DNA from: Chitinophaga niabensis
Lineage (GTDB): Bacteria > Bacteroidota > Bacteroidia > Chitinophagales > Chitinophagaceae
Length of the DNA: 64,000 bases
Reading direction: 5' to 3'
NCBI RefSeq assembly: GCF_900129465.1
Contig: NZ_FSRA01000002.1
Span: 1,302,001-1,366,000 of the forward strand
In this document: one piece after another, positions 1-9,940 of the stretch
Numbering within the stretch: the stretch's first letter is position 1
Layout: every line of letters begins with the position of its first letter
Position numbers and translations under genes: made by a program
Notes under the pieces: model-generated
The model's input: only the letters and a program-made list of their open reading frames with translations
Database searches by the model: none
What the model was told of the DNA's origin: nothing

Positions 1-2769
1 CGCGAAGGCCGTCCGATCAAAATAGAAGGAAACGAAATGTCGTCTGTAACCGGTGGTGCTTCCACTGCCAGGGTGCAGGGAACAGTACTGGGCCTGTATG
101 ATGTTGCCCGTCTCCGTTATCCCGGTATCAATAAAGGACCTAAAGTTGAGGAGCTGGAGAAGAGGATTGCAGAGCTCACTTATGCTGAGCTGGACAAACA
201 GGTGAGCGCAGCGATTGCCGGTAAACCTGTTGTTTTACTGTCTACCACTATCATCAGCCCTACCACTAAAAAACTGATCGGTGAGTTCCTGGCTAAATAC
301 CCCGGCTCCCGTCACGTTACCTACGATGCAGTTTCTTACTCCGGTATGTTGCAAGCGAATGAAGCTTCTTACGGAAAAAGAACACTGCCTTCTTACCATT
401 TTGAAAATGCAAAAGTGATTGTAAGCCTGAATGCCGATTTCCTCGGTACCTGGCTGAATCCTTCTGAATACTCCCGTCAGTACGGTACTAACCGTAAGAT
501 CAATGCAAAGAACCCGGAAATGAGCAAACATTTCCATTTCGAAAGCATGATGAGCCTTACCGGTGCAAATGCTGATGAAAGGTTCACACACCGTCCTTCC
601 GAAACCGGTGCCGTAGCATTAAACCTGCTGGCTGCATTGGGTGGATCAGTTACTGCTCCTGCACTGGCTGATGCTAAGCTGAAAGACGCTATCGCCAAAG
701 CTGCCAAAGCTATCCAGGCGAATCCCGGTAAATCCCTCGTGGTATCCGGTTCCAACGACGTGAATGTACAGATCATTGTAAACGCTATCAATAACCTCGC
801 AGGTTCTAACGGTACTACCATCGACTGGGCAGTGACCAGTAACTACCGCCAGGGTATTGACAGTGAGTTCACCCAACTGGTGAATGATATGAATGCCGGT
901 AGTGTTGGCGCATTGCTGATCTACGGTGCAAACCCTGCTTACAGCTACTATGATGCGAAGAAATTTGCTGAAGGGTTAGCTAAAGTTCCGGTTTCTGTAT
1001 CCTTCAACGAACGTTACGACGAAACAACAGAGCTCTGTAAATATATTGTTCCTGATCATCACTTCCTTGAAAGCTGGGGAGATGCAGAAGGCCGCACTGG
1101 TTACTATGGCTTTATTCAGCCAACCATTGCTCCGCTGTTCAAAACCCGCGCTTTCCAGTCATCTCTCCTGAACTGGAGTGGCAACACTACTGCATGGGAA
1201 GATTACCTGAAAGCAGAATGGATCGGTAAACTGGGTTCACAGGAAGCATGGGATAAAGCCCTGCAGGACGGTATCATTGAACCACAAGCTGGTGCCGCTT
1301 TAGCTGGTGCTACTTTTGCCGGTGATATTGCTGCTGCTGCTGCCAAGATCAGCAGTGCCAAAAAAGGCGGTAAGCTGGAGCTGGTACTGTATGAAAAAGT
1401 AGCGATAGGTAACGGTAGGGAAGCCAACAACCCATGGTTGCAGGAAATGCCTGATCCGATCACCCGTTCTACCTGGGATAACTACGCATGTATCTCCAAC
1501 ACCCTCGCAAAAACATTCTCTACTGAACTGGGCGATGATTATGAGATCAACGCAGAGAAACAAGTATTGAAGATCAAAGCGAATGGTGTAGAAAAAGAAT
1601 TGCCTTTGCTGATCGTTCCGGGTATCCATCCTGATGTGATTGCGATTGCAGTTGGTTACGGCCGTGGAAAGAAAGAATTCATTGGTAAAGCTGCCGGCGA
1701 AGTTGGTCAGAATGCTTATCCTTTCGTTTCTTCTAACGGACAAACATTTGATTACTATTCCACAGAAGCAACAGCCGTTGCTGCTGGCAGAAAATATCCG
1801 ATCGGTCTTACTCAAACGCATAACAGCTACGAAGGCCGCCCGATCGTAAAAGAAACTACCCTCGAAGAATTCATCAGGAATCCTAAAGAGGTGAATGAAG
1901 ACCGCCACGAGCTGGACCATTATGGAAAAGACTTCCGTAAAGATGCCACGCTGTATCCTGAGCACAGTTATCCTGGTATCAAATGGGGTATGTCCATAGA
2001 CCTGAACACCTGTTTTGGTTGCGGCGCCTGTGTGGTAGCTTGTACAGCTGAGAATAACGTGGGTGTGGTAGGTAAAGAACAAGTGGTATTGGCGCACGAA
2101 ATGCACTGGCTGCGTATCGACCGTTATTTCAGTGGTGATGAAAACAATCCTGAAGTAGTGTTCCAGCCGATGCTTTGCCAACACTGTGATAACGCTCCAT
2201 GTGAGAACGTTTGCCCGGTAGCTGCTACCAACCACAGTTCTGAAGGTATTAACCAAATGGCTTACAATCGTTGCATCGGTACACGTTACTGTGCTAACAA
2301 CTGTCCTTATAAAGTTCGTCGCTTCAACTGGAGAGACTGGAACGGTGCGGACAGCATTGAAGGCAACCTGCACGATACCGGCGATATGAATGACGCGCTC
2401 ACCCGTATGGTATTGAACCCGGATGTAGTTGTTCGTAGCCGTGGTACTATGGAAAAATGTTCTTTCTGCGTTCAGCGTTTACAGGATGCGAAACTGACTG
2501 CTAAGAAAGCTGGCCGCCCGATGAAAGACGGAGAAGCACGTACTGCTTGTCAACAGGCTTGTGCTGCTGATGCGATCGTATTCGGTAACATTAACGATAA
2601 AGAAAGCCGTATCTATAAAGTTCGTAATGAAGAGCAGGCAGACCGTTTGTACTATGTTCTGGAAGAAACACACGTACTGCCATCCATTAACTACCTCGCT
2701 AAGATCCGTAACAAGGATGCAGCACCGGTAGCTAAAGCAGAACATAAAGAAGAAAAAGCTCATCATTAA
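1..2769 (+). CDS. actB: Alternative complex III subunit ActB (5' truncated by window edge)
   Basis: This is the large molybdopterin-oxidoreductase-like and iron-sulfur subunit of Alternative Complex III, the quinol:cytochrome c oxidoreductase that replaces bc1 in many Bacteroidota. The reading frame is open from base 1 (REGRPIKIEGNE precedes the first ATG at 37, a typical molybdopterin-family stretch), so the start lies outside the window. The first two thirds is the MopB-like part. The C-terminal part carries a four-cluster ferredoxin region: CFGCGACVVAC, CQHCDNAPCENVCP, CIGTRYCANNCPYKVRRFNW and a final CSFCVQR...CQQAC, consistent with three [4Fe-4S] clusters and one [3Fe-4S] cluster. It is followed by actC-F, and the upstream neighbour is expected to be the pentaheme actA. 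The identification is secure. Confidence 0.95.
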   Translation, partial: REGRPIKIEGNEMSSVTGGASTARVQGTVLGLYDVARLRYPGINKGPKVEELEKRIAELTYAELDKQVSAAIAGKPVVLLSTTIISPTTKKLIGEFLAKYPGSRHVTYDAVSYSGMLQANEASYGKRTLPSYHFENAKVIVSLNADFLGTWLNPSEYSRQYGTNRKINAKNPEMSKHFHFESMMSLTGANADERFTHRPSETGAVALNLLAALGGSVTAPALADAKLKDAIAKAAKAIQANPGKSLVVSGSNDVNVQIIVNAINNLAGSNGTTIDWAVTSNYRQGIDSEFTQLVNDMNAGSVGALLIYGANPAYSYYDAKKFAEGLAKVPVSVSFNERYDETTELCKYIVPDHHFLESWGDAEGRTGYYGFIQPTIAPLFKTRAFQSSLLNWSGNTTAWEDYLKAEWIGKLGSQEAWDKALQDGIIEPQAGAALAGATFAGDIAAAAAKISSAKKGGKLELVLYEKVAIGNGREANNPWLQEMPDPITRSTWDNYACISNTLAKTFSTELGDDYEINAEKQVLKIKANGVEKELPLLIVPGIHPDVIAIAVGYGRGKKEFIGKAAGEVGQNAYPFVSSNGQTFDYYSTEATAVAAGRKYPIGLTQTHNSYEGRPIVKETTLEEFIRNPKEVNEDRHELDHYGKDFRKDATLYPEHSYPGIKWGMSIDLNTCFGCGACVVACTAENNVGVVGKEQVVLAHEMHWLRIDRYFSGDENNPEVVFQPMLCQHCDNAPCENVCPVAATNHSSEGINQMAYNRCIGTRYCANNCPYKVRRFNWRDWNGADSIEGNLHDTGDMNDALTRMVLNPDVVVRSRGTMEKCSFCVQRLQDAKLTAKKAGRPMKDGEARTACQQACAADAIVFGNINDKESRIYKVRNEEQADRLYYVLEETHVLPSINYLAKIRNKDAAPVAKAEHKEEKAHH

Positions 2770-2866
2770 GTAACAGTTCCGGCAACGGAGCTGAGTCGAA
2801 AAAATAGAATTGGTAAAGAATCAGTTTTAAGTTTTGAAACAACGTAGCTCCATCTGAAAGGGTGGG

Positions 2867-4324
2867 GTGAGCAAAGCTCAAAATACTACTATGCATTTGA
2901 AGTACGAATCCACACTGAGAGAACCTTTAGTAGATGGGGTTAAGGATTATCACCAGGTAACGGAGGATATTATCGGGCCTATTGAAGCCAAGCCTGGCAA
3001 GCTGTGGTATGTCGGTTTAACTATTTCCGTTTTGCTGCTGCTGTTTGGGGTTTTCTCTGTAACCTGGGAAGTATACTGGGGAACAGGGGTTTGGAACCTG
3101 AACAAAACAATTGGATGGGGTTGGGATATCACCAACTTCGTTTGGTGGGTAGGTATCGGTCATGCCGGTACGCTGATCTCCGCGATCCTTTTGCTATTCC
3201 GCCAGGGTTGGCGTACAGGGGTTAACCGCGCGGCGGAAGCAATGACCATCTTTGCGGTAATGTGTGCGGGACAATTCCCGATCTGGCACATGGGTCGTGT
3301 TTGGATGGCCTTCTTTGTACTCCCTTACCCTAACACCCGTGGTCCTTTATGGGTGAACTTTAACTCACCACTCTTGTGGGACGTGTTTGCGATCTCTACG
3401 TACTTCACCGTTTCCCTGTTGTTCTGGTACTCAGGTCTTTTGCCTGACTTTGCAACTGTACGGGACAGAGCTAAAACTAAACTGCGTAAATATTTATATG
3501 GTATTGCTTCTTTTGGCTGGACGGGTTCCACCAAACACTGGCAACGCCACGAAGCATTATCCCTGGTGTTAGCCGGTTTGTCCACTCCGCTGGTACTTTC
3601 CGTACACACCATTGTATCCTTCGACTTTGCTACTTCAGTAATTCCGGGATGGCACACCACCATCTTCCCGCCTTACTTCGTTGCGGGTGCGATCTTCTCA
3701 GGATTTGCGATGGTACAGACACTGCTGATCATCACACGTAAGATCCTGGGCCTGGAAGATTACATTACGATGGGCCACATTGAGGCGATGAACAAAGTAA
3801 TTGTACTGACGGGTTCTATCGTGGGTGTAGCTTACCTCACAGAATTATTCATGGCCTGGTATTCAGGTAGCCGGTATGAATTTGATACCTTCTATAAGTT
3901 CCGCGCCGCAGGTCCCCTGGGCTGGAGCTACTGGATCATGATGACCTGTAACGTACTGTCTCCGCAGGTGTTCTGGTTCAGGAAAATGAGAAGGAATATC
4001 ATGGTTACCTTTATCATGTCTATCATTGTGAACATCGGTATGTGGTTTGAGCGTTTTGTGATCATCTGTACTTCACTGTACCGCGATTACCTTCCATCCA
4101 GCTGGGGCTACTATCGTCCATCCTGGCCTGAGGTTGGTTTCTACCTTGGAACGTTCGGCCTGTTCTTCACCTGTTACTTCCTCTTTGCTAAATACTTCCC
4201 GGTTATTGCAGTTGCTGAGATCAAGCACGTGCTGAAAACTTCCGGGCAGAACTATAAAGAGAAGATGGTGAAATACGAAACGGAAGACAATGATAAGTTT
4301 GCGCACGATCAGGCGCATCACTAA
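2867..4324 (+). CDS. actC: Alternative complex III membrane subunit ActC (NrfD family)
   Basis: Polytopic NrfD/PsrC-type quinol-interacting subunit of Alternative Complex III, 485 residues with about ten membrane helices starting near residue 45. Conserved family stretches are visible, for example GIGHAGTLISAILLLFRQ and MGRVWMAFFVLPYPN. The start chosen is GTG at 2867 (MSKAQNTTMHLKYES), preceded by a purine-rich GAAAGG; an ATG at 2891 is the alternative and would remove eight residues. It lies 97 bp after actB and 40 bp before actD, inside the respiratory operon. Confidence 0.95.
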   Translation: MSKAQNTTMHLKYESTLREPLVDGVKDYHQVTEDIIGPIEAKPGKLWYVGLTISVLLLLFGVFSVTWEVYWGTGVWNLNKTIGWGWDITNFVWWVGIGHAGTLISAILLLFRQGWRTGVNRAAEAMTIFAVMCAGQFPIWHMGRVWMAFFVLPYPNTRGPLWVNFNSPLLWDVFAISTYFTVSLLFWYSGLLPDFATVRDRAKTKLRKYLYGIASFGWTGSTKHWQRHEALSLVLAGLSTPLVLSVHTIVSFDFATSVIPGWHTTIFPPYFVAGAIFSGFAMVQTLLIITRKILGLEDYITMGHIEAMNKVIVLTGSIVGVAYLTELFMAWYSGSRYEFDTFYKFRAAGPLGWSYWIMMTCNVLSPQVFWFRKMRRNIMVTFIMSIIVNIGMWFERFVIICTSLYRDYLPSSWGYYRPSWPEVGFYLGTFGLFFTCYFLFAKYFPVIAVAEIKHVLKTSGQNYKEKMVKYETEDNDKFAHDQAHH

Positions 4325-4364
4325 TGAACTGAATTAGATTAACGGATTATAGAATATTATCCAT

Positions 4365-4958
4365 ATGGCTGTTAAAAAATTTGTTGTAGGCAGTTTTGAT
4401 GATGAGGCGGTATTGTTTCCGGCGGTAAAGAAAGTTCGCTCTGCCGGGTACAAGATTCATGATGTGTATACGCCGTTCCCGGTGCATGGCCTGGACCATG
4501 CCATGGGCCTGAGAGAAACAAGCCTGCATACTGCCGGTTTCATTTATGGTATTACCGGTACAACTACCGCGTTATCATTTATGAGTTGGGTATTCACAAC
4601 AGATTGGCCGATGAACATCGGTGGTAAACCTCACTTCCCTTTACCGGCATTCATACCTATCACTTTTGAGTTGACGGTATTGTTTGCAGCGGTAGGTATG
4701 GTGATGACCTTTATGTATCTCTGTCAGCTGGCACCTTTTGTAAAGAAACATGTGTTCCATCCCCGTCAGAGCGATGACCTGTTTGTGATGGTGATAGAGC
4801 TGACAGAAAAAACACGTGCAGAGGAAGTGAAAGCTTACCTGGACAGTGTTGGCGCGAAAGAGATCAATGAGCAAGAAGTAGAAGCCGGCTGGTGGCTGGG
4901 CCGTTTCGATAGAGAAGATAAGTTATTCAGTCAGCGTACCACACCTGTGAACGCGTAA
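4365..4958 (+). CDS. actD: Alternative complex III subunit ActD (DUF3341)
   Basis: 197-residue DUF3341 protein, the ActD membrane subunit of Alternative Complex III. It has a soluble N-terminal alpha/beta part (AVKKFVVGSFDDEAVLFPAVKKVR) and two central membrane helices near residues 63-85 and 100-125. The C-terminal soluble stretch ends in the family-typical GWWLGRFDREDK. Position between actC and actE is the standard order. Its exact role in the complex is unresolved; it anchors between the two NrfD-like subunits. Confidence 0.93.
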   Translation: MAVKKFVVGSFDDEAVLFPAVKKVRSAGYKIHDVYTPFPVHGLDHAMGLRETSLHTAGFIYGITGTTTALSFMSWVFTTDWPMNIGGKPHFPLPAFIPITFELTVLFAAVGMVMTFMYLCQLAPFVKKHVFHPRQSDDLFVMVIELTEKTRAEEVKAYLDSVGAKEINEQEVEAGWWLGRFDREDKLFSQRTTPVNA

Positions 4959-4993
4959 TCAAAAAGAAAGATCAGTTAGAAATAAATATTTTG

Positions 4994-5623
4994 ATGAAAA
5001 GGACTTCCAACATACTGATTGTAGCTGCTTTAGCCGGTGGAGCCTTACTGGCCGCCTGTAATAAGGGAGCACATAATAGAAAGCCCGGTAAGATCTATGT
5101 GCCTGATATGTACGAATCCCGTGCATACGAGTTTTATAATGGTCGCCTGACCAGTCTGAAACCCGTGGATGGTACTGTAAAGAGAGGGTCGCTGCTTCCT
5201 TATCACCTGAAAGCAGAGGATACGGCGCAGGCGAACCTGGTTAAGAACCCGTTGGCGTTGGACGAAGCCGGTATCAAAGAAGGTAAACGCCTGTATGATA
5301 TCTACTGCGGTGTTTGCCATGGTCAGAAACTGGATGGTAACGGACCACTTTATAAAGGTGGTGACGGTCCATACCCGGCTGCACCCGCTAACCTGCTCAC
5401 CGGTAAAGTAATGGGTTACACAGAAGGACGTATCTTCCATGTGATCACTTTCGGTTACAATGTGATGGGTAGTTATGCCAGCCAGCTGGATATGGAGCAA
5501 CGCTGGAAAGTGGTAGGTTATATCAAGCAGATGCAGAACGGTGGAAAAGCTCCCGCAGCAACACCTGCAGCAGCTCCTGCTGATTCAACCGCACCGGCAG
5601 CAACAGTAGTGGCAGCGAAATAA
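4994..5623 (+). CDS. actE: Alternative complex III monoheme cytochrome c subunit ActE
   Basis: Lipoprotein cytochrome c of about 209 residues. The N-terminus MKRTSNILIVAALAGGALLAAC is a lipobox signal peptide ending at Cys, so the mature protein is lipid-anchored on the periplasmic side. One heme c site is visible, CGVCH, followed by a distal Met region (YNVMGSY). The C-terminus is an Ala/Pro-rich tail. It should pass electrons from the complex to the CuA oxidase encoded downstream. The start is taken as ATG 4994; a TTG codon sits directly before it in frame. Confidence 0.93.
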   Translation: MKRTSNILIVAALAGGALLAACNKGAHNRKPGKIYVPDMYESRAYEFYNGRLTSLKPVDGTVKRGSLLPYHLKAEDTAQANLVKNPLALDEAGIKEGKRLYDIYCGVCHGQKLDGNGPLYKGGDGPYPAAPANLLTGKVMGYTEGRIFHVITFGYNVMGSYASQLDMEQRWKVVGYIKQMQNGGKAPAATPAAAPADSTAPAATVVAAK

Positions 5624-5669
5624 TTTGTTTTAAACGCATTTCAACTTAGTATTTTAATATACAACAGTA

Positions 5670-6869
5670 ATGAAGGACCAATTTGTAGTACCAGCAAGAT
5701 TAAAAACGACCAGCTTTGTGCTTTTGGGCATTGGCTTGCTGACTTTTTTGATCGGATTATTTGTGTTCAATGATGAGCATGGAGCTACCCGCTTCTGGGC
5801 TGGCATTTTGCAGAACAGCACTTACTTTTTGCTGATCGCACTGGCCAGTACTTTCTTCATTGGCGTAACCACTCTGGCACATGGCGGCTGGCAGCTTGGT
5901 TTCAGGAGAGTTCCTGAAGCTATCTCCATGGCTGTTCCTGTATTAGGGGGTATCCTGCTTGTGGTGTTGGGTTTTCTGATCTTCGGTCACAAAGGTCATA
6001 TTTACCATTGGCTGAACCCGCACGGCGACGAGATCCTGGAGAATAAATCTCCTTTCCTGAACGCTTCTTTCGTTTCTATTGCTTCCGTGATCACTATTGG
6101 TTTATGGTCTGCATTAACGATCAAGCTGCGTAAGATGTCTCTCGAAGAAGATACCTGGAGCATGGATGCGGAAGCAGGTAAACGCCTTCTCTGGAGGAAT
6201 ACAGTCTGGTGCGCGGGTTTCATTGTTGTATTTGCATTGTCTGTTGGTTCTACCACCCCCTGGATCTGGTTAATGAGCATTGATGCGCATTGGTTCTCTA
6301 CTATGTACAGCTGGTATACATTTGCCAGTACTTTTGTATCCGGTATGTCCCTGATCGCATTGTTTGTAATATATCTTAAATCTAAAGGTCACCTGGTTTA
6401 TGTAACAGATGAGCATTTACATGACCTGGGTAAATTCATGTTTGCGTTCAGCATTTTCTGGACTTACCTCTGGTTCTCCCAGTATATGCTGATCTGGTAT
6501 GCTAACATGCCAGAGGAAACAGTATACTTCCAGCCACGCGTATGGGGTCCGTTCAGGCCTATTTTCTTCCTGAACCTGATCATCAACTTCGTTACGCCGT
6601 TGCTGGTATTTATGAAACGTGCTCCTAAACGTAACAATACTACGGTAGCTTTCATGGCTGGTGTGATCATCTTTGGTCACTGGCTGGATTTCTTCCAAAT
6701 GGTAATGCCAGGTACAGTACACGAACTTAATTTCCCATGGTATGAATTAGGTCTTGGCCTCGGTTTTGTGGGCCTGATCATCTGGATCACCGGTAACCAA
6801 CTGGCTAAAGCGCCACTGGCTCCGAAGAACCATCCTTACCTGAAAGAAAGTATCGTACACCACACCTGA
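5670..6869 (+). CDS. actF: Alternative complex III membrane subunit ActF
   Basis: 399-residue polytopic membrane protein, the second quinol-side membrane subunit (ActF) of Alternative Complex III and a relative of ActC. It starts MKDQFVVPARLKTTSF and shows about ten hydrophobic helices. Aromatic-rich family segments such as FWTYLWFSQYMLIWYANMPE and GHWLDFFQMVMPG are visible. It is the last gene of the act set; 64 bp later coxB begins. This adjacency fits the known ACIII-aa3 oxidase supercomplex. Confidence 0.94.
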   Translation: MKDQFVVPARLKTTSFVLLGIGLLTFLIGLFVFNDEHGATRFWAGILQNSTYFLLIALASTFFIGVTTLAHGGWQLGFRRVPEAISMAVPVLGGILLVVLGFLIFGHKGHIYHWLNPHGDEILENKSPFLNASFVSIASVITIGLWSALTIKLRKMSLEEDTWSMDAEAGKRLLWRNTVWCAGFIVVFALSVGSTTPWIWLMSIDAHWFSTMYSWYTFASTFVSGMSLIALFVIYLKSKGHLVYVTDEHLHDLGKFMFAFSIFWTYLWFSQYMLIWYANMPEETVYFQPRVWGPFRPIFFLNLIINFVTPLLVFMKRAPKRNNTTVAFMAGVIIFGHWLDFFQMVMPGTVHELNFPWYELGLGLGFVGLIIWITGNQLAKAPLAPKNHPYLKESIVHHT

Positions 6870-6933
6870 TGCGTGGCGTAGCACAAGAAGAATGAACGTA
6901 TAGCATTAGATAACTTAATTATTATTCATAGCA

Positions 6934-7971
6934 ATGTCAGGATTTTTAGCAGTTTTAGTAGTTGTTCTCATATTCGTCGTGATCTTCCAGATTGCGAAGG
7001 CTAGCGAATATGTGTCCATTCTGAAAGGTGAAAAGAAATCGCGCGAGCAATCCAACCGCATTAACGGTTTCCTGATGATCGTATTCCTGGTGTTGGGATT
7101 GATTGGGGTGTGGTGGTGTCATGATCTTTTCGAAGGCAGGATGTTGGGTGAATCTGCTTCCGTTCAGGGAGATGGGATTGATAGCCTGATCAGGGTAACT
7201 TTCATCATTACCATGATCGTGTTTGTGATCACACAGATATTACTGTTCTGGTTCGCATTCAAATTCCAGGAAAAAGATGGCCGTACCGCTTTCTATTTCC
7301 CGCACAATAATAAACTGGAATTGATCTGGACGGTGATCCCTGCGATTGTACTGACCATCCTGGTAGCTTTTGGTATCCGCCACTGGTTGCGTATCACTTC
7401 AGAAGCACCTAAAGATTCCATGATCGTGGAAGTAACCGGTAAACAGTTTAACTGGGTGGTCCGCTATCCTGGTAAAGACGGACAGTTAGGCCGCAAGAAC
7501 TTTAAACTGATTGACAATGCGATAAACCCATTAGGTCAGGATTGGGCAGACAGCCTGAATACGGACGATGTGATTGCTCCGGACCTGCACGTAGTGGTAA
7601 ATAAGAATGTAAAACTGATCATTGGTTCCCGCGATGTGGTGCACGACGTTGGTCTGCCTCACTTCCGTCTGAAAATGGACGCAGTACCCGGTATCCCAAC
7701 CACACTCTGGTTTACGCCAAAGTATACTACTGCCGAAATGAGGAAGAAAACAGGGAATCCTGATTTCGTATATGAACTGTCCTGCGACCAGATGTGTGGT
7801 AGCGGTCACTACTCTATGAAAGCTAATATCATCGTGGAAACACAGGCAGAATATGATGCCTGGGTTGCATCGCAGCCTACACAGTTTGCACAGGCGCATC
7901 CGGCTCCGGCTGCTTCACCTGCACCAGCTGCGGCCGCAGATTCAACAAAAACGGTAGCACAGGCGCATTAA
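6934..7971 (+). CDS. coxB: Cytochrome c oxidase subunit II (CuA), with extra N-terminal helices
   Basis: 345-residue CuA-bearing subunit of the aa3-type oxidase. The CuA ligands are visible as C284-D-Q-M-C288 followed by GSGH292 and M295, with the upstream histidine in DVVHDVGLPHF. No CxxCH heme motif is present, so this is not a caa3 fusion. Four hydrophobic segments are seen (about residues 3-20, 45-63, 86-108 and 128-148); classical subunit II has two, so the first pair is an extra N-terminal module. The C-terminus is an Ala/Pro-rich tail. It directly follows actF and precedes coxA. Confidence 0.95.
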   Translation: MSGFLAVLVVVLIFVVIFQIAKASEYVSILKGEKKSREQSNRINGFLMIVFLVLGLIGVWWCHDLFEGRMLGESASVQGDGIDSLIRVTFIITMIVFVITQILLFWFAFKFQEKDGRTAFYFPHNNKLELIWTVIPAIVLTILVAFGIRHWLRITSEAPKDSMIVEVTGKQFNWVVRYPGKDGQLGRKNFKLIDNAINPLGQDWADSLNTDDVIAPDLHVVVNKNVKLIIGSRDVVHDVGLPHFRLKMDAVPGIPTTLWFTPKYTTAEMRKKTGNPDFVYELSCDQMCGSGHYSMKANIIVETQAEYDAWVASQPTQFAQAHPAPAASPAPAAAADSTKTVAQAH

Positions 7972-8069
7972 TTTGTGAGGACTTTAGATTGATTTTTGAA
8001 GGAGTAAAAAATTAAAGAAATGGCCGGGAGCCTGCCCCGTTTACCGGCTGATCATAAACAGAACTTATT

Positions 8070-9896
8070 ATGAGTAACGAAGCAACATTGCACAATCAGG
8101 ATTTAATGCATCACGGTGTGGAGCATGGGCATGGTAATGGCCATGATGGTCACGACCATCATCATGAGGAAACATTCATCTCGAAGTATGTTTTCAGCAT
8201 GGACCATAAGATGATTGCAAAGCAATTCCTCATTACGGGTATTATCTGGGCCATCATTGGTGCATTTTTCTCTGTATTGTTCCGTTTGCAACTGGGTTAT
8301 CCTGATGCTACTTTCCCCTGGCTGGAAAGCATCCTGGGTCATTGGGCCGAAGGTGGCAGGATCACGCCTGAAGCGTATTATGCGCTGGTGACCATGCACG
8401 GTACCATCCTTGTATTCTTTGTATTAACAGCGGGCCTTAGCGGTACCTTCTCCAACCTGCTTATTCCATTGCAGGTAGGTGCGCGCGATATGGCTTCTCC
8501 GTTTATGAACATGCTCAGCTACTGGTTCTTCTTCCTGGCCAGCTGCCTGATGATGGCTTCCCTGTTTGTGCAAACTGGTCCTGCTTCCGGTGGATGGACG
8601 TCTTATCCTCCATTGAGTGCATTGGGCGATGCTTCTATAGGTTCTAAAATTGGTATGGACCTCTGGCTGATGAGTATGGCGATCTTCGTTGTATCATCCC
8701 TGTTAGGTTCCCTTAACTATATTTCCACTATCCTGAACATGCGTACGAAAGGCATGAGCATGACCAAGATGCCGCTTACTATCTGGGCGTTCTTCTTCAC
8801 CGCTGTGCTTGGTGTATTGTCTTTCCCCGTGTTACTGAGTGGTTTCGTACTGTTGCTGTTCGACCGTCATGGTGGTACCAGCTTCTACCTGAGCGAGATC
8901 TTTGTAGCGGGTAAAGTATTACCTAATGAAGGTGGTTCTGCTATCCTCTATCAACACTTGTTCTGGTTCCTTGGTCACCCTGAGGTGTATATCATTATCC
9001 TCCCTGCGATGGGTATGGTATCTGAGATCCTGGCGGTGAATTCCCGGAAACCGATCTTCGGTTACCTGGCGATGGTGGGTTCTATCTTTGCGATCACTTT
9101 GCTGGCCTTCCTCGTATGGGCGCACCACATGTTCGTAACAGGGTTGAATCCGTTCTTAGGGGCCTTCTTCGTACTCTTAACATTACTGATTGCGGTACCT
9201 TCCGCCATCAAGGTGTTCAACTGGATCACTACCATCTGGCGCGGGAATATCAGGTTCACACCTGCTTCCCTGTTCTCTATCGGTTTTGTGAGCACGTTCA
9301 TCTCTGGTGGTTTAACAGGTATCTGGTTAGGTAACTCCGCGATAGACATTCACCTGCATGATACGATGTTTGTAATTGCACACTTCCACATTGTAATGGG
9401 TGTGTCTGCATTCTTCGGTATGTTTGCCGGTATCTACCATTGGTTCCCTAAATTGTACGGCCGTTATATGAACCAAACACTGGGCTTTATCCACTTCTGG
9501 ATCACGCTCGTAGGTGCTTACCTCATCTTCTGGCCAATGCACTACATGGGTATGGCAGGTATGCCACGCCGTTACTTCGATTACTCTAACTGGACGTCTT
9601 TCAACATGTTCGGCGGGCTGAATGAATTCATCAGCTTTGTGGTGATCATCGTGTTTGCTACACAACTGTTATTCGTTTTCAACTTCTTCTATAGCATATT
9701 CAAAGGCCGTAAGCTCACCACACCCAATCCGTGGCAAGCTACTACCCTTGAGTGGACCACTCCGATCAATCCCGGTCACGGTAACTGGCCTGGTGAAATT
9801 CCGGAAGTTCACCGTTGGGCTTATGATTACAGCAAGGATGGTAAGGACTTCATTCCTCAAACCGTTCCTGTATCACCTGACGAATCCAAGCACTAG
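8070..9896 (+). CDS. coxA: Cytochrome c oxidase subunit I (heme a / heme a3-CuB)
   Basis: 608-residue catalytic subunit I of a heme-copper oxidase that reduces oxygen and pumps protons. CuB/heme ligands are clear: HPEVY with H303 and the cross-linked Tyr four residues on, the HH pair in WAHHMFVTG, and HDTMFVIAHFHIVMG. At least twelve membrane helices are predicted. The N-terminus before the first helix is strongly histidine-rich, with ten His in the first 32 residues (GHGNGHDGHDHHHEE), a possible metal-binding tail. It sits between coxB and the heme O synthase. Confidence 0.97.
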   Translation: MSNEATLHNQDLMHHGVEHGHGNGHDGHDHHHEETFISKYVFSMDHKMIAKQFLITGIIWAIIGAFFSVLFRLQLGYPDATFPWLESILGHWAEGGRITPEAYYALVTMHGTILVFFVLTAGLSGTFSNLLIPLQVGARDMASPFMNMLSYWFFFLASCLMMASLFVQTGPASGGWTSYPPLSALGDASIGSKIGMDLWLMSMAIFVVSSLLGSLNYISTILNMRTKGMSMTKMPLTIWAFFFTAVLGVLSFPVLLSGFVLLLFDRHGGTSFYLSEIFVAGKVLPNEGGSAILYQHLFWFLGHPEVYIIILPAMGMVSEILAVNSRKPIFGYLAMVGSIFAITLLAFLVWAHHMFVTGLNPFLGAFFVLLTLLIAVPSAIKVFNWITTIWRGNIRFTPASLFSIGFVSTFISGGLTGIWLGNSAIDIHLHDTMFVIAHFHIVMGVSAFFGMFAGIYHWFPKLYGRYMNQTLGFIHFWITLVGAYLIFWPMHYMGMAGMPRRYFDYSNWTSFNMFGGLNEFISFVVIIVFATQLLFVFNFFYSIFKGRKLTTPNPWQATTLEWTTPINPGHGNWPGEIPEVHRWAYDYSKDGKDFIPQTVPVSPDESKH

Positions 9897-9940
9897 TTGA
9901 AGGAATTTGCGAAGGAGATAAGAAATCGTGAAGAAATAAA

